Assembly: GCF_010365105.1 (NCBI RefSeq)
Contig: NZ_JAAFGZ010000012.1
Span: 1-64,000, forward strand
Direction: 5' to 3'
Source: Polaromonas sp.
GTDB taxonomy: Bacteria; Pseudomonadota; Gammaproteobacteria; Burkholderiales; Burkholderiaceae_C
Length of the DNA stretch: 64,000 nt
Part shown: positions 12,756 to 23,325 of the stretch, piece by piece
Layout of the letters: each line of letters opens with the position of its first letter
Position numbering within the stretch: position 1 is the first letter of the stretch
Position numbers and translations under genes: made by a program
The notes under the pieces: generated by a model
What the model was told of the DNA's origin: nothing
Seen by the model: only the letters and a program-made list of their open reading frames with translations
Databases searched by the model: none

Positions 12756-14020
12756 GACTTGAATTCCACGACTTGCGAGCCGCCTTTGATGCTCTGGCCG
12801 TGGCAGGACGGGCGGCAGTAGAAGTCGGCCCCCGACAGGTCGGCCACGGTGCCGATGTCCTTGTCGCCCCGGCCCGAGAGGTTGACCAGAATGCTCTGGT
12901 CGCTGCGCATGGTCTTGGCGAGCTTCATGGCGTAAGCCACCGCATGGGCGGATTCGAGCGCCGGAATGATGCCTTCGGTGCGGCACAGGTAATGGAATGC
13001 GGCCAGCGCTTCTGTGTCGGTGATGCCGACATATTCGGCGCGTCCGATGTCTTTCAAAAACGCATGTTCGGGGCCGACGCCGGGGTAGTCGAGGCCGGCG
13101 CTGATGCTGTGCGTCTCGGTAACCTGGCCGTCTTCATTTTGCAGCACATAGGTGCGGTTGCCATGCAGCACGCCGGGCAGGCCGCGCTGCAGCGAGGCCG
13201 AATGCTTGCCGCTGTCCATGCCTTCGCCGGCGGCTTCCACGCCGATCAGGCGGGTGTTTTCGTGGGAAATATAGGGGTGAAAAATCCCCATGGCATTGCT
13301 GCCGCCGCCGACGCAGGCAAGCACTGCATCGGGCTGCCGGCCGCCGTTCATCTCGGGCATCTGCGTCAGACATTCGGTGCCGATGACGCTCTGGAAGTCG
13401 CGCACCATCATCGGGTAGGGGTGCGGGCCGGCGACGGTGCCGATGATGTAGAAGGTGTTGTCCACGTTGGCCACCCAGTCGCGCATGGCTTCGTTGAGCG
13501 CATCCTTCAGCGTCTTGCTTCCGCTTTCCACCGGCACCACGGTGGCGCCCAGCAGGTTCATGCGGTAAACATTGGGGCTTTGGCGCTTCACGTCTTCGCT
13601 GCCCATGTAGACCACGCATTCGAGGCCATAGCGTGCGCAAATCGTCGCCGTGGCCACGCCGTGCTGGCCGGCACCGGTTTCGGCAATGATGCGCGGCTTG
13701 CCCATGCGGCGGGCCAGCATGGCCTGGCCAATGGTGTTGTTGATCTTGTGCGCGCCGGTGTGGTTCAGGTCTTCGCGCTTGAGATAAATTTGCGCGCCGC
13801 CCTGTTCGCGGCTCATGCGGGCTGCGTGGTAAATGGGTGAGGGGCGGCCGACGAAGTGCTTCAGCTCGTAGTTGAATTCGGCCAGGAATTCGGGGTCGTG
13901 CTGGTACCGGGCGTAAGCATCTTTCAGCTCGGTCAGCGCGTGGGTCAGGGTTTCAGAAACAAAACTGCCGCCGTAAATGCCGAAGTGGCCTGAAATGTCA
14001 GGTTGGTGATAGTCGTACAT
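12752..14020 (-). CDS. trpB: Tryptophan synthase beta subunit
   Basis: A 422-residue PLP enzyme that joins indole and serine to give tryptophan. The PLP lysine is K92 in HTGAHKINN, and the phosphate loop GGGSNAMG follows around residue 240. The start at 14020 ([14 protein letters not shown]) has a GAAG site upstream and matches the family; ATGs at 14032 and 14068 in the same frame would add 4 and 16 residues. It overlaps trpA by four bases, and trpF stops about 60 bases upstream of the chosen start. Confidence 0.96.
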   Translation of the reverse strand: MYDYHQPDISGHFGIYGGSFVSETLTHALTELKDAYARYQHDPEFLAEFNYELKHFVGRPSPIYHAARMSREQGGAQIYLKREDLNHTGAHKINNTIGQAMLARRMGKPRIIAETGAGQHGVATATICARYGLECVVYMGSEDVKRQSPNVYRMNLLGATVVPVESGSKTLKDALNEAMRDWVANVDNTFYIIGTVAGPHPYPMMVRDFQSVIGTECLTQMPEMNGGRQPDAVLACVGGGSNAMGIFHPYISHENTRLIGVEAAGEGMDSGKHSASLQRGLPGVLHGNRTYVLQNEDGQVTETHSISAGLDYPGVGPEHAFLKDIGRAEYVGITDTEALAAFHYLCRTEGIIPALESAHAVAYAMKLAKTMRSDQSILVNLSGRGDKDIGTVADLSGADFYCRPSCHGQSIKGGSQVVEFKS

Positions 14021-14079
14021 GGTCTTCTTCATCAGTTGGGGAAAGCGCAGCGCTTTCGCTGTGCGCATGCAGCGCTGGT

Positions 14080-14790
14080 CTATCCCGCAAGGTTTTTGAA
14101 TTGTTCGTCAGCAGCACGGACGGCTGCAACGAATTGGTTGATTTTGTCGGCGCTCTTGATGCCCTTGGACACCTCGACGCCTGAACTCACGTCAACGGCC
14201 AGCGTGGTGCAGCGCGGCCTGACTTGCAAGATGCCATCGGTCACGTTTGCAGGCGTCAACCCACCAGACAAAACGAGGTGAGCGTTGACGCTTTGAGGAA
14301 GAAGTGACCAATTGAATGTTTTTCCGCCGCCGCCGTATCCTTCGACATGGGCGTCGAGCAAGATGGCTTGGGCTGATGAATAATCTTGCGCGTATTTTAA
14401 AAGATCAAAGCACGGGCTGCTCGGATTGGGGTTTTCGTCGAGCGGAATGCGGGCTGCACGCAGGAAAGTCCTGCCGGCCTTCAGGCATTCTTCAGGCGTC
14501 TCATCACCATGAAACTGGACGATTGCGCAGGGAATACGGGTGCATGCAGCTATTATTTTTGTAGTGTCCGCATTGACGAAAAGCAGCACCGGTGTGACAA
14601 ACGGCGGCAGCCGGCTGGCCAGTTCGGCGGCGCGTTCCAGGGTGACATGGCGGGCGCTGTGCTCGTACATGACCAGGCCGATGGCATCGGCGCCGGCGGC
14701 CACGGCGGCATCGACATCTTCTTCGCGGGTCAGGCCGCAGATCTTGATACGGGTACGGATGAAAGGCTTAAGGGGGCTCATGGCAGCCAA
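14080..14790 (-). CDS. trpF: Phosphoribosylanthranilate isomerase
   Basis: A 236-residue TIM barrel for the Amadori rearrangement of phosphoribosylanthranilate in tryptophan synthesis. The catalytic Cys is C18 ([10 protein letters not shown]), and the general acid Asp is in AVDVSSGVE near the C-terminus. The start overlaps the end of truA by 13 bases, suggesting coupling. Part of the coding region (14546-14564) matches a dispersed repeat and encodes TTKIIAAC where homologs vary. A second AT-richer patch around 14370-14410 also looks unlike the rest of the gene. Confidence 0.95.
   Translation of the reverse strand: MAAMSPLKPFIRTRIKICGLTREEDVDAAVAAGADAIGLVMYEHSARHVTLERAAELASRLPPFVTPVLLFVNADTTKIIAACTRIPCAIVQFHGDETPEECLKAGRTFLRAARIPLDENPNPSSPCFDLLKYAQDYSSAQAILLDAHVEGYGGGGKTFNWSLLPQSVNAHLVLSGGLTPANVTDGILQVRPRCTTLAVDVSSGVEVSKGIKSADKINQFVAAVRAADEQFKNLAG
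14520..14566 (-). repeat. Dispersed Comamonadaceae-type repeat inside trpF
   Basis: On the minus strand it contains CTACAAAAATAATAGCTGC (14546-14564), identical over 19 bases to the copy inside the CitE-like gene at 32765-32783, followed by a TGCACCCGT segment like the intergenic copies. It is read in frame (TTKIIAAC). Confidence 0.6.
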
Positions 14791-15572
14791 TCATAAGCGG
14801 CCGTGCGCGACGGCAAGCCATGGCGCTCCTCATATACCGGACCCAGGAAATAAAGACCGTCGGGCGAAAAGGTAGGAGCGGCGGCATCGCGGCGGCGGGC
14901 GGCCACCACGCCGGCCAGCCACTCGGGCGGCTGGTTGCCCTGGCCCACAGCCAGCAGGCAGCCCATGATGTTGCGGATCATGTGGTGCAGGAAGGCATTC
15001 GCCTCAAACTCGAAGCGCCAATAGCGCGACCCGGCGCCGGCACGCTGCGAAATTTCGATAAGGTTCATGGTCTTGACAGGCGACTTCGCCTGGCATTGCG
15101 CAGCCCGGAATGAGCTGAAGTCATGCTCGCCCATCAAATGCAGGGCCGCCTGCCGCATGGCGTCGCCATCCAGCGGGCGATAGACCCAGCCGACGCGCCC
15201 GGCTTCCACGCTGGGACGCACCGGCGACTCCAGCACGACGTAGGCGTATCGGCGTGCAATGGCGCTGGCACGCGAGTGAAATTCATCGGGCACTGGCTGC
15301 GCCCACTGCACCGCAATGTCGCGGGGCAAGAAAGCATTGGTGCCGCGCACCCATGAGGCGGTTTCACGCTGCAGCGCGGTGTCGAAGTGCGCGACCTGCA
15401 TCAGCGCGTGGACGCCGGCATCGGTGCGTCCGGCGCACATGACGCGAACCGGCTGCACGGCAAACCGGCTCAGGGCCTTTTCCAGCTGGTCCTGAACGGT
15501 CTTGCCGGACAACTGGCTTTGCCAGCCTTCGTAGGCGCTGCCGCTGTAACTGATGCCGAGCGCTATCCTCAC
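14778..15572 (-). CDS. truA: tRNA pseudouridine(38-40) synthase
   Basis: A 264-residue enzyme that converts U38-U40 in the tRNA anticodon arm to pseudouridine. The catalytic Asp is D51 in CAGRTDAGVHA, and the family motifs FLPRDIAV and RNIMGCLLAVG are present. Length is normal. It lies between fimV and trpF on the minus strand and overlaps trpF by 13 bases, in the gene order seen in many betaproteobacteria (fimV-truA-trpFBA-accD). Confidence 0.96.
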   Translation of the reverse strand: MRIALGISYSGSAYEGWQSQLSGKTVQDQLEKALSRFAVQPVRVMCAGRTDAGVHALMQVAHFDTALQRETASWVRGTNAFLPRDIAVQWAQPVPDEFHSRASAIARRYAYVVLESPVRPSVEAGRVGWVYRPLDGDAMRQAALHLMGEHDFSSFRAAQCQAKSPVKTMNLIEISQRAGAGSRYWRFEFEANAFLHHMIRNIMGCLLAVGQGNQPPEWLAGVVAARRRDAAAPTFSPDGLYFLGPVYEERHGLPSRTAAYDWLP

Positions 15573-15614
15573 CGATGCAGTCCCGTGGAAGAATGCAGGC
15601 GCTTCAAGCGTTGT

Positions 15615-18206
15615 TCACGACAGGGTATTGAGAAATGCCTGGGCCTTGAATTTCAAGGGCCCCTTGGCATGTGCCACAACCTCGTCAGCCAAAGACCTGG
15701 CACCTTCCGAATCCCCCAGGGTGCGAAATTCCTCAGCCAGCAGGAACTTGATTTCAAGCGGGTCTTTATCCGGGCTGGTCAAGGATGCTGCAGAAGGCTT
15801 GGTGACTGGGCCAAGGTCCAGCGAAAGCGAATCCAGGTCGAACTCCAGCATGCCGCTGTGCATCACAGGTGCCGTTGGCGCAATCGCTGCCTTCGGTGCA
15901 AATGGCTCAGACGTGAAATCCATGCCATTGGCAATGAGGTCAAACCCCGAAGAAGGCAGCGCTACCGACATGTGTTGAGGGTTCGCTGCTGGCGCAGCGG
16001 CTGGCACATCGTCCAGGTCCAAATCCAGGTCCAGAAAAGCCGATGGAATGGCAATGTCTGGCATCGGTTCGGTTTTTTTGACTGGAGAGGCGATGGCACC
16101 CGCTGTCGTCAACGCGTGTGGCATTGATGCAGAAGCAGCTGCGCCTGCCGGAAAATCAAGGTCCAGGTCCAAATCAAGGATCTGTGGCGTTTTGGAAACC
16201 GGCGCCAGGCCAGCCAGGGTCTGCGGCACCGTGCTGCTCAGGGGCACCAGGCCGGAATTGCGTATTCCGGGCAGGCTGGTCGAAAAACTGGCGCCAGACT
16301 GGTACATGGAATTGCTTGGCTCCAGTTCCCGGCCGAGCTGACTGATATACGACCATTCTGCGCCTTGGCCTCCCGTCAGCTTGAACGCTGCCAGGGCCGC
16401 ATTTTCGAAGGCCTTGTTGTCGCGACGCTTGGCATGGATTTCAAGCAGCTTGCTGTGAATGGCCAAACGCGCCGGGTAGGTCTGCAAGGCTTCCTTGAGG
16501 ATTTCTTCTGCCTGCTGGTCGCGGCCATAGGCAAGGTAGACATCGGCTTCGGCCACGGGGTCCACGTCGCCGGCTGCATCGAGCTGGCTGGGCGAGTAGG
16601 CTATCGAAGACGACTTTGACGCATGGTTTGTGCTCGTATCGACTCGCTGCCCGCCACTGGCGCCAAAGAACGAATCGGGCTGCAGGCGGCTGTCCAGGAA
16701 TGAGCTGTCCACATGGCTCGGTCCTGCGTTTTTCCGGTAACGCGCAAAGCCCAGGCCCGCCAGCAATGCCAGCAAGATACCTCCGCCCAGCAGCAAGGAG
16801 TTGTCCATGATCCAGGTGGTCAAGCCGGGCTCGGGCGGTGCGACGGGCGGGGCTGTCAGCGCAGCCTGCTGGCTGGCGGCAGCCGGCACGACCGAAGCCG
16901 GCGCGCTGGCCGATGGCATAGGCTCCGAGACAGGCGCCTCGGGCGCGGATTCGGCAACGGCTGAAGGTGACGAGGCACCGGTTGCGGGTTCTGCGGCACC
17001 TGATGAAGTCAGCGCTGGCGATGCCGGGACTGCTGGAACGCCACCGGCCGCTGATGCGGCGCTGGAGCCTGCAACCGACACTCCTGGTGCCGTGCTGCCT
17101 GCCCCGGGAATGGCTGCCTGTGGATTGAGGGCGCTGGTATTTTTTGACTGTTCTGTCGTTCGGTTTTCAGCATCCCTGGCGGACTGTTCACCGGACGGCA
17201 TGCCCTGTACGGCGCCTTTTGAAAGCGTCAACCGGTCGGGTGAGTTGCTGGCTTGCGCACGGTCATCGACCCGGGTCTGGACCTTGCCGGCGGCCTGGCG
17301 GTCTGCATTGTCAAGAGGTGTCGCCGGCACGCCGTCGGCCAGTTTGCGGCGGAAGGTGTTGAAATCCCTGCTCTGGGCAATGAGCATCTGCCTGGCTTCG
17401 CCCGGGGAAAGCGCATTGGCTGCCTGCGCATCGGGAATATCAACCACGGCGCCTGACTTGATCAGGTTGATGTTGCCGCCAACGAAGGCGTCAGGATTCC
17501 CCCTGAGCAAGGCCACCAGCATCTGGTCCAGCGACACGCTGGCAGGCTTGTTCTGTGCGGCAATCCGGCTGGCGTTGTCACCAGGCCTGACGGTGACCTG
17601 GCGAGTGCCGGAAGTGCTCTGGGCAGGCGGTGTCCGGATGGCTTGTGGCCTGGGAGCGCGCGGCACGGCGGGAGCAGCAGGCTTGGCCACGGGAAGCGGC
17701 AGTTCCTGTCTGGGCGCAAGCGAGGAAACGGCTACCGGTTCTCGGGGCAATACCGGTGATGACGCCACCAGTGGAGCGTTGCTGTTTCGCAGGTTGGGCG
17801 GGTCAAAGAGCATCGTGTAGTCGCGGGTGACACGACCAGATGCCCACCGCGCCTCAAGAACCAGATCCACGAAGGGCTCGCCGATAGCACGGTTGCTGGT
17901 CAGGCGCAAATAGGGCCTGCCGTCCGGGCGTCGCTGGAGCCGAACGTCCAGCCCCGAGGCAGCAGCAGAGTATTCCAGTCCGGCAGCTCTGAAAACGTCA
18001 GCCCCTGCCACACCGACCCTGAGGCTGGCGGCTTCGTCGGCGCTGAGATCGGAAATGTCAATTTCTGCGCGCAGGGATTCGCCCAGGGCAGACTGAACCG
18101 TGATGCGGCCCAGCGCCACCGCATGTGCTTCGAGGCTTGCCAGGCAGCCGAGCAATGCAATTGCGCTTGCCATGGCACCAATACGCCAACGACCGGGATG
18201 ATTCAT
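15615..18206 (-). CDS. fimV: FimV-type LysM/TPR polar inner-membrane protein
   Basis: An 863-residue protein involved in type IV pilus assembly and polar organisation in related bacteria. In order: a signal peptide ending near AHAVALG, the FimV N-terminal beta-rich domain (about 30-150), a LysM-like peptidoglycan-binding domain (RQVTVRPGDNASRIAAQN, about 200-260), a long Pro/Ala/Ser-rich linker, one membrane helix (SLLLGGGILLALLAGLGFARY, about 470), an acidic cytoplasmic part with repeated DLDLDLD patches and TPR-like helices, and the conserved C-terminal FimV TPR segment. The start at 18206 is chosen for the signal peptide; ATG 18173 is an alternative. Confidence 0.9.
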   Translation of the reverse strand: MNHPGRWRIGAMASAIALLGCLASLEAHAVALGRITVQSALGESLRAEIDISDLSADEAASLRVGVAGADVFRAAGLEYSAAASGLDVRLQRRPDGRPYLRLTSNRAIGEPFVDLVLEARWASGRVTRDYTMLFDPPNLRNSNAPLVASSPVLPREPVAVSSLAPRQELPLPVAKPAAPAVPRAPRPQAIRTPPAQSTSGTRQVTVRPGDNASRIAAQNKPASVSLDQMLVALLRGNPDAFVGGNINLIKSGAVVDIPDAQAANALSPGEARQMLIAQSRDFNTFRRKLADGVPATPLDNADRQAAGKVQTRVDDRAQASNSPDRLTLSKGAVQGMPSGEQSARDAENRTTEQSKNTSALNPQAAIPGAGSTAPGVSVAGSSAASAAGGVPAVPASPALTSSGAAEPATGASSPSAVAESAPEAPVSEPMPSASAPASVVPAAASQQAALTAPPVAPPEPGLTTWIMDNSLLLGGGILLALLAGLGFARYRKNAGPSHVDSSFLDSRLQPDSFFGASGGQRVDTSTNHASKSSSIAYSPSQLDAAGDVDPVAEADVYLAYGRDQQAEEILKEALQTYPARLAIHSKLLEIHAKRRDNKAFENAALAAFKLTGGQGAEWSYISQLGRELEPSNSMYQSGASFSTSLPGIRNSGLVPLSSTVPQTLAGLAPVSKTPQILDLDLDLDFPAGAAASASMPHALTTAGAIASPVKKTEPMPDIAIPSAFLDLDLDLDDVPAAAPAANPQHMSVALPSSGFDLIANGMDFTSEPFAPKAAIAPTAPVMHSGMLEFDLDSLSLDLGPVTKPSAASLTSPDKDPLEIKFLLAEEFRTLGDSEGARSLADEVVAHAKGPLKFKAQAFLNTLS

Positions 18207-18459
18207 GAAGTTATGAGCTTCTGGAGCTCGGTCTGATTGAAACGTTTTAGGGCTTGAGCGCACAAAGACCTTGGGGCTAATTTTTGAAAAACAACCTTAC
18301 CATCAAGGTCTGTCACTTACAAGTTAGGACAATGCTTAAGTTTTGATACTCTAATCAAACAGCAAAGTAGCCGGTTTCATTCGTTGCCTGTAGACAACGG
18401 CATGAACCCGCCTTCCGCATTTCAGGATTGTAGATGCTCAGTCGGCCTGGAACGAAGAT

Positions 18460-19599
18460 TCAAGCCTCGATCAGGATGCGCAGCATCCGGCGCAGCGGCT
18501 CCGCTGCACCCCAGAGCAACTGGTCGCCCACGGTGAATGCGCCCAGGTATTCGGGTCCCATGGCCAGCTTGCGGAGGCGTCCGACCGGAATCTGCATGGT
18601 TCCCGTCACGGCTACCGGGGTCAGGTCCCTGATCGACGCTTCACGCGTATTGGGTACCACTTTTACCCAGGCGTTGTCAGCCGAAATCATGGCTTCGATG
18701 TCTGCCAGCGGAACGTCCTTCTTGAGCTTGAAGGTCAGTGCCTGGCTGTGGCAGCGCATCGCGCCAACGCGCACGCAAAATCCATCGACCGGTGTTTCTG
18801 CCGTGCCGAAGCTCGCGCCCTGGCCCAGGATCTTGTTGGTTTCGGCGCCGCCCTTCCATTCTTCCTTGCTCATGCCGTCACCCAGGTCCTTGTCGATCCA
18901 GGGAATCAGGCTGCCGCCGAGAGGCACGCCAAAGTTGGCGGTTTCACTGGCGCTCAGCGACTGCTGCTTGGCCAGGATGCGGCGGTCGATTTCAAGGATG
19001 GCTGATTTCGGGTCGTCGAGCAGGGATTTGACTTCGCTGTTGAGCGTGCCGAACTGGGTCAGCAGCTCGCGCATGTGCTGCGCGCCTCCGCCCGAAGCTG
19101 CCTGGTAGGTCATGCTGGTCATCCACTCGACCAGGCCGGCCTTGTACAGGGCACCCACGCCCATCAGCATGCAGCTGACCGTGCAGTTGCCGCCGACCCA
19201 GTTGTTGCCACCCTTGACCAGCGCGTTCTGGATGACGGGCAGGTTGACCGGGTCCAGCACGATGACAGCGTCGTCGTTCATGCGCAGTGTTGAGGCGGCG
19301 TCAATCCAGTGGCCTGTCCAGCCTGCAGCACGCAGTTTGGGGAAAACTTCAGCCGTGTAGTCGCCGCCCTGGGCGGTGATGATGATGTCGCACTTCTTGA
19401 GTGCCTCGATGTCAAAGGCGTCTTTCAGGGTGGTTTCGTTTTTCGCCTGCGCCGGGGCCTTGCCGCCCGCGTTCGAAGTCGAGAAGAAAACCGGTTCGAT
19501 CAACTCGAAGTCGCCTTCGGCCTGCATGCGGTCGATCAAGACCGAGCCGACCATGCCGCGCCAACCAACGAGTCCTGTGAGATTGCCTTTGAGTTTCAT
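18460..19599 (-). CDS. asd: Aspartate-semialdehyde dehydrogenase
   Basis: A 379-residue NADPH enzyme that reduces aspartyl phosphate to aspartate semialdehyde for lysine, diaminopimelate, threonine and methionine synthesis. The nucleotide loop [11 protein letters not shown] is at residues 9-19, the active Cys is C139 in GGNCTVSCM, and the substrate His/Arg region lies in [17 protein letters not shown]. Length is normal for the Gram-negative type. It lies between leuB and fimV, and a gap of about 270 bases to leuB holds no gene I can support. Confidence 0.97.
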   Translation of the reverse strand: MKLKGNLTGLVGWRGMVGSVLIDRMQAEGDFELIEPVFFSTSNAGGKAPAQAKNETTLKDAFDIEALKKCDIIITAQGGDYTAEVFPKLRAAGWTGHWIDAASTLRMNDDAVIVLDPVNLPVIQNALVKGGNNWVGGNCTVSCMLMGVGALYKAGLVEWMTSMTYQAASGGGAQHMRELLTQFGTLNSEVKSLLDDPKSAILEIDRRILAKQQSLSASETANFGVPLGGSLIPWIDKDLGDGMSKEEWKGGAETNKILGQGASFGTAETPVDGFCVRVGAMRCHSQALTFKLKKDVPLADIEAMISADNAWVKVVPNTREASIRDLTPVAVTGTMQIPVGRLRKLAMGPEYLGAFTVGDQLLWGAAEPLRRMLRILIEA

Positions 19600-19868
19600 G
19601 GGGATGCCCTTAAAAAGTACGAAAAAATCGGCTTTTTGGCCTGGCTCATCGAGCCAGTGGGCACGACGAGACGGGCTTGTCAGCCTTTGATGGTGGTCGT
19701 TTTAGTGATCTGGGCAAAAACCGGTGCGCCGCATCCTGCTGGCAAGGCAGCAGGAAAACTGAGGGTGGCAAGGCTTTTACACATTTTCTTATTGTAACGA
19801 AGGCTGCCTTTTCGCTGGCTGACACGGCGCTGCTCCGTGAGGGCTGCCAGCAAAAGGAATGGCGAGCT

Positions 19869-20954
19869 TCATCCCAGCGCCTTGACTACCGCATTGCCCA
19901 TTTCCACAGTACCCACTTTGGTCGTGCCTTCGCTGTAAATGTCAGGTGTGCGAAGACCCTGGCTAAGAACGGTATCTACGGCTTTTTCGATGCGCGCAGC
20001 GGCTTCTGGCTGGTTCAGGCTGAAGCGCAGCATCATCGCGGCGCTCAAAATGGTGGCCAGCGGATTGGCCACGCCCTTGCCGGCAATATCGGGCGCGCTG
20101 CCGTGGCTGGGTTCGTACAGGCCCTGATTTTTATCGTTCAGGCTGGCCGAGGGCAGCATGCCGATGCTTCCGGTCAGCATGGCGGCTGCATCCGACAATA
20201 TGTCGCCAAACATGTTGCCAGTCACCACCACGTCAAACTTCTTTGGTGCCTTGACCAGCTGCATCGCGGCGTTGTCGACGTACATGTGGTCCAGCGCCAC
20301 GTCGGCGTACTGCAGGCCGATTTCAGTCACCACGTCTTTCCAGAGCTGGAAGGTTTCGAGCACATTGGCCTTGTCCACGCTGGTGACGCGCCCTTCGCCT
20401 CCCGCTGCTTTGCGCTTGCGCGCAGCCTGGAAGGCGACATGCGCGATGCGCTCGATCTCCGGGCGCGAATAGCGCATGGTGTCGAAGGCTTCCTCGGCAC
20501 CGGGGAAGTGGCCGTCGGTGGCAATGCGGCGTCCGCGCGGCTGGCCAAAGTAGATGTCGCCAGTCAGCTCGCGGATGATCAGGATGTCCAGGCCGGACAC
20601 CAGTTCGCGCTTCAGGCTGGAGGCATCGACCAGTTGGGGGTAACAGATGGCCGGGCGGAAGTTGGCGAACAGCCCTAGGTTCTTGCGCAGGCCCAGAATC
20701 GCTTGCTCCGGGCGCAGCGGCCGGTCCAGCGTGTCGTATTTCCAGTCGCCCACGGCTCCAAACAGCACGGCGTCGGCACCCTTGGCCAGCTGGAGTGTGG
20801 CGTCGGGCAGCGGGTGGCCATGGGCTTCGTAGGCTGCGCCGCCGACCAGGGCGGTTTCGGTTTCAAAACCCAGTTCCAGCACATTCAAAACCTTGACGGC
20901 TTCAGCAACGATTTCAGGACCAATGCCATCACCGGGAAGAATTGCGATTTTCAT
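19869..20954 (-). CDS. leuB: 3-isopropylmalate dehydrogenase
   Basis: A 361-residue enzyme that oxidatively decarboxylates 3-isopropylmalate to the leucine precursor 2-oxoisocaproate, using NAD. The start [14 protein letters not shown], the substrate Arg cluster ([24 protein letters not shown]), the metal-site Asp residues ([14 protein letters not shown]) and the NAD site [14 protein letters not shown] are all visible. It is separated from leuD by a 70-base dispersed repeat (20956-21027) but is probably part of the leuC-leuD-leuB operon. Confidence 0.97.
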   Translation of the reverse strand: MKIAILPGDGIGPEIVAEAVKVLNVLELGFETETALVGGAAYEAHGHPLPDATLQLAKGADAVLFGAVGDWKYDTLDRPLRPEQAILGLRKNLGLFANFRPAICYPQLVDASSLKRELVSGLDILIIRELTGDIYFGQPRGRRIATDGHFPGAEEAFDTMRYSRPEIERIAHVAFQAARKRKAAGGEGRVTSVDKANVLETFQLWKDVVTEIGLQYADVALDHMYVDNAAMQLVKAPKKFDVVVTGNMFGDILSDAAAMLTGSIGMLPSASLNDKNQGLYEPSHGSAPDIAGKGVANPLATILSAAMMLRFSLNQPEAAARIEKAVDTVLSQGLRTPDIYSEGTTKVGTVEMGNAVVKALG

Positions 20955-20955
20955 G

Positions 20956-21027
20956 ATTACTATCTTATTTATAGCTGCTTGTGCCCGTGGGTAGTGCGCA
21001 AGAGCATGATTTGACTACTATTTTTGA
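20956..21027. repeat. Dispersed Comamonadaceae-type repeat (leuB-leuD gap)
   Basis: ACTATCTTATTTATAGCTGC, then TGTGCCCGTGGG and GCGCAAGAGC, ending with a second ACTACTATTTTTG block. The opening block is a small palindrome, as in the copies at 50381 and 54601. Confidence 0.6.
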
Positions 21028-21678
21028 TTAACCCGCGACGGTGTGGTTCAGCCAGGGCTTGGCCGCAAGCCGTTCGGCTTCAAAGGCCTTGATCTTGTCG
21101 CTTTGCAGCAAGGTCAGGCCGATATCGTCAAAGCCGTTGAGCAGGCAGTATTTGCGGAAAGCCTGCACCTCGAAAGGCAGTTCCTCGCCTTGCGCCTTAA
21201 CGATGACCTGGCGTTCCAGGTCGATGGTGAGGCGGTAGCCGGGGAAGGCGGCCACTTCGTCAAACAACTGGGCCACTTGCGCTTCGGGCAACACGATGGG
21301 CAGCAGACCGTTCTTGAAGCTGTTGTTGAAAAAGATGTCGGCGTAGCTGGGCGCAATGATGGCGCGAAAGCCGAACTGGTCCAGCGCCCACGGCGCATGT
21401 TCGCGGCTGGAACCGCAGCCAAAATTTTTGCGGGCCAGCAGAACCGAAGCGCCTGCATAACGTGGCTGGTTCAGCACGAAGTCCGGATTCGGTTTGCGGC
21501 TGGCAGGGTCCTGGCCTGGAAAACCGGCATCCAGGTAGCGCCATTCGTCAAACAGGTTCACGCCGAAACCGGTTTTTTTGATCGACTTGAGGAATTGCTT
21601 CGGGATGATGGCGTCGGTATCGACGTTCTCGCGGTCCATTGGGGCGACCAGGCCTTGGTGTACGGTGAATTTTTGCAT
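21028..21678 (-). CDS. leuD: 3-isopropylmalate dehydratase small subunit
   Basis: A 216-residue small subunit that pairs with LeuC to isomerise 2- to 3-isopropylmalate. The family signature [20 protein letters not shown] lies at about residues 80-100, and the N-terminal [17 protein letters not shown] is typical. Length is normal. It follows the small entericidin-like gene by 17 bases on the minus strand, so leuC, the lipoprotein gene and leuD are likely co-transcribed. Confidence 0.97.
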   Translation of the reverse strand: MQKFTVHQGLVAPMDRENVDTDAIIPKQFLKSIKKTGFGVNLFDEWRYLDAGFPGQDPASRKPNPDFVLNQPRYAGASVLLARKNFGCGSSREHAPWALDQFGFRAIIAPSYADIFFNNSFKNGLLPIVLPEAQVAQLFDEVAAFPGYRLTIDLERQVIVKAQGEELPFEVQAFRKYCLLNGFDDIGLTLLQSDKIKAFEAERLAAKPWLNHTVAG

Positions 21679-21695
21679 ACGAATCTTTGAGCCTG

Positions 21696-21836
21696 TTATT
21701 TGGCAGCGTTAGAAACGGCGGAGCCGGCACGCTGCACGTCCTGGCCAATGCCCCGGACGGTGTTGCAGCCCGACAGTGCAAAGGTGGAGATAAGCAGGGC
21801 AAGGCTGGCCAGCAGCAGGGAAGCAGATTTTTTCAT
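21696..21836 (-). CDS. Entericidin-like small lipoprotein
   Basis: A 46-residue lipoprotein precursor: [19 protein letters not shown] then Ala-Leu-Ser-Gly-Cys, a lipobox with the acylated Cys at residue 24, then a short mature part [10 protein letters not shown], ending Ser-Asn-Ala-Ala-Lys. This matches the EcnA/EcnB family, whose E. coli members act as a small antidote/toxin lipoprotein pair. Only one copy is present. It fits tightly between leuC (nine bases) and leuD (17 bases), an arrangement also known in other betaproteobacteria. The role inside the leu operon is unclear. Confidence 0.85.
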   Translation of the reverse strand: MKKSASLLLASLALLISTFALSGCNTVRGIGQDVQRAGSAVSNAAK

Positions 21837-21844
21837 GAGGGGCC

Positions 21845-23296
21845 TCAGACGAACTTGCGGATATCGACAAAATGCCCATGCACCGCCGCTGCCGCCGCCA
21901 TGGCCGGGCTGACCAGGTGGGTGCGGCCGCCGGCGCCTTGCCGGCCTTCAAAGTTGCGGTTGCTGGTGGAGGCGCAGCGCTCGCCCGGCTCCAGCCGGTC
22001 GGCGTTCATCGCCAGACACATCGAGCAGCCGGGCTCGCGCCACTCAAAGCCTGCGGCGATGAAAATCTTGTCCAGGCCTTCGCGCTCGGCCTGTTCCTTG
22101 ACCAGGCCTGAACCCGGCACGACCATGGCCAGCTTTACATTTTTGGCGACCTTCTGGCCGATTTTCTTCACCACGGCGGCAGCTTCGCGCATGTCTTCGA
22201 TGCGGCTGTTGGTGCACGAGCCGATGAACACCTTGTCGATGTACAAATCGTTCAACGCCTTGCCGGGCTCCAGGCCCATGTAAGCCAGGGCGCGTTCGAT
22301 GGCGCCGCGCTTGTTGGCGTCTTTTTCCTTTTCCGGGTCCGGTACCCGGCCTTCAATCGACAGCACCATTTCAGGCGATGTGCCCCAGCTCACTTGAGGC
22401 AGGATCTGGCTGGCATCGAGTTCGACGACGGCATCAAATGTGGCATCTGCGTCGGAGTGCAGCGTGGTCCAGTAACGCGCGGCCAGGTCCCATTCCGGGC
22501 CGCCGACGAACTGGCCGGTCTTGGGATCGGTTCCCGGGGCCAGCAGTCTGCCCTTGACATACTCGATTGTTTTGGCGTCCACGGCCACCAGGCCGGCGCG
22601 CGCGCCGCCTTCAATCGCCATGTTGCAGACCGTCATGCGGCCTTCCATGCTGAGGTCGCGGATGGCCGAACCGGCAAATTCAATCGTGTAGCCGGTACCG
22701 CCCGCCGTGCCGATCTTGCCGATGATGGCCAGCACGATGTCCTTGGCGGTCACGCCTTTGGCCACGGTGCCCTCGACCCGGATGAGCATGTTTTTGGCCT
22801 TTTTGGCCAGCAGGGTTTGCGTGGCCATGACATGCTCGACCTCGCTGGTGCCGATGCCGTGGGCCAGCGCGCCGAATGCGCCATGGGTGGAGGTGTGCGA
22901 ATCGCCGCAAACCACCGTCATGCCGGGCAGGGTGGCGCCGTTTTCGGGGCCGATGACATGCACGATGCCCTGGCGCCGGGACATGAACGGAAAGAAGGCC
23001 GCCGCGCCGAATTCCTTGATGTTGCTGTCCAGCGTGGTGATCTGTTCCTTGCTGACCAGGTCGGTGATGCCGTCGTAGCCCAGCTCCCAGCCGGTGGTTG
23101 GCGTGTTGTGGTCGGCGGTCGCGACGATGGAGCTGATGCGCCAGACCTTTCGGCCGGCTTCGCGCAGGCCTTCAAAGGCTTGCGGGCTGGTCACTTCATG
23201 AACCAGATGGCGGTCGATGTAGAGAATCGAGGTGCCGTCTTCTTCGGTGTGAACAACGTGCTCGTCCCAGATTTTGTCGTAGAGGGTGCGTCCCAT
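21845..23296 (-). CDS. leuC: 3-isopropylmalate dehydratase large subunit
   Basis: A 483-residue aconitase-family subunit carrying a [4Fe-4S] cluster. The cluster Cys residues lie in [10 protein letters not shown] and GCSMCLAMN in the C-terminal third, and [19 protein letters not shown] is the active-site His region. The C-terminal [19 protein letters not shown] is typical. Length is slightly over the E. coli protein. It starts the leu operon, with the LysR-family regulator just upstream on the same strand. Confidence 0.97.
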   Translation of the reverse strand: MGRTLYDKIWDEHVVHTEEDGTSILYIDRHLVHEVTSPQAFEGLREAGRKVWRISSIVATADHNTPTTGWELGYDGITDLVSKEQITTLDSNIKEFGAAAFFPFMSRRQGIVHVIGPENGATLPGMTVVCGDSHTSTHGAFGALAHGIGTSEVEHVMATQTLLAKKAKNMLIRVEGTVAKGVTAKDIVLAIIGKIGTAGGTGYTIEFAGSAIRDLSMEGRMTVCNMAIEGGARAGLVAVDAKTIEYVKGRLLAPGTDPKTGQFVGGPEWDLAARYWTTLHSDADATFDAVVELDASQILPQVSWGTSPEMVLSIEGRVPDPEKEKDANKRGAIERALAYMGLEPGKALNDLYIDKVFIGSCTNSRIEDMREAAAVVKKIGQKVAKNVKLAMVVPGSGLVKEQAEREGLDKIFIAAGFEWREPGCSMCLAMNADRLEPGERCASTSNRNFEGRQGAGGRTHLVSPAMAAAAAVHGHFVDIRKFV

Positions 23297-23325
23297 GGGT
23301 TTTCCTTCGTGGTCTTTTGATGATT

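Noticed and set aside
11871..13840. Long plus-strand frames across trpA and trpB
   Set aside because: They are shadows of the minus-strand genes, which carry all catalytic motifs.
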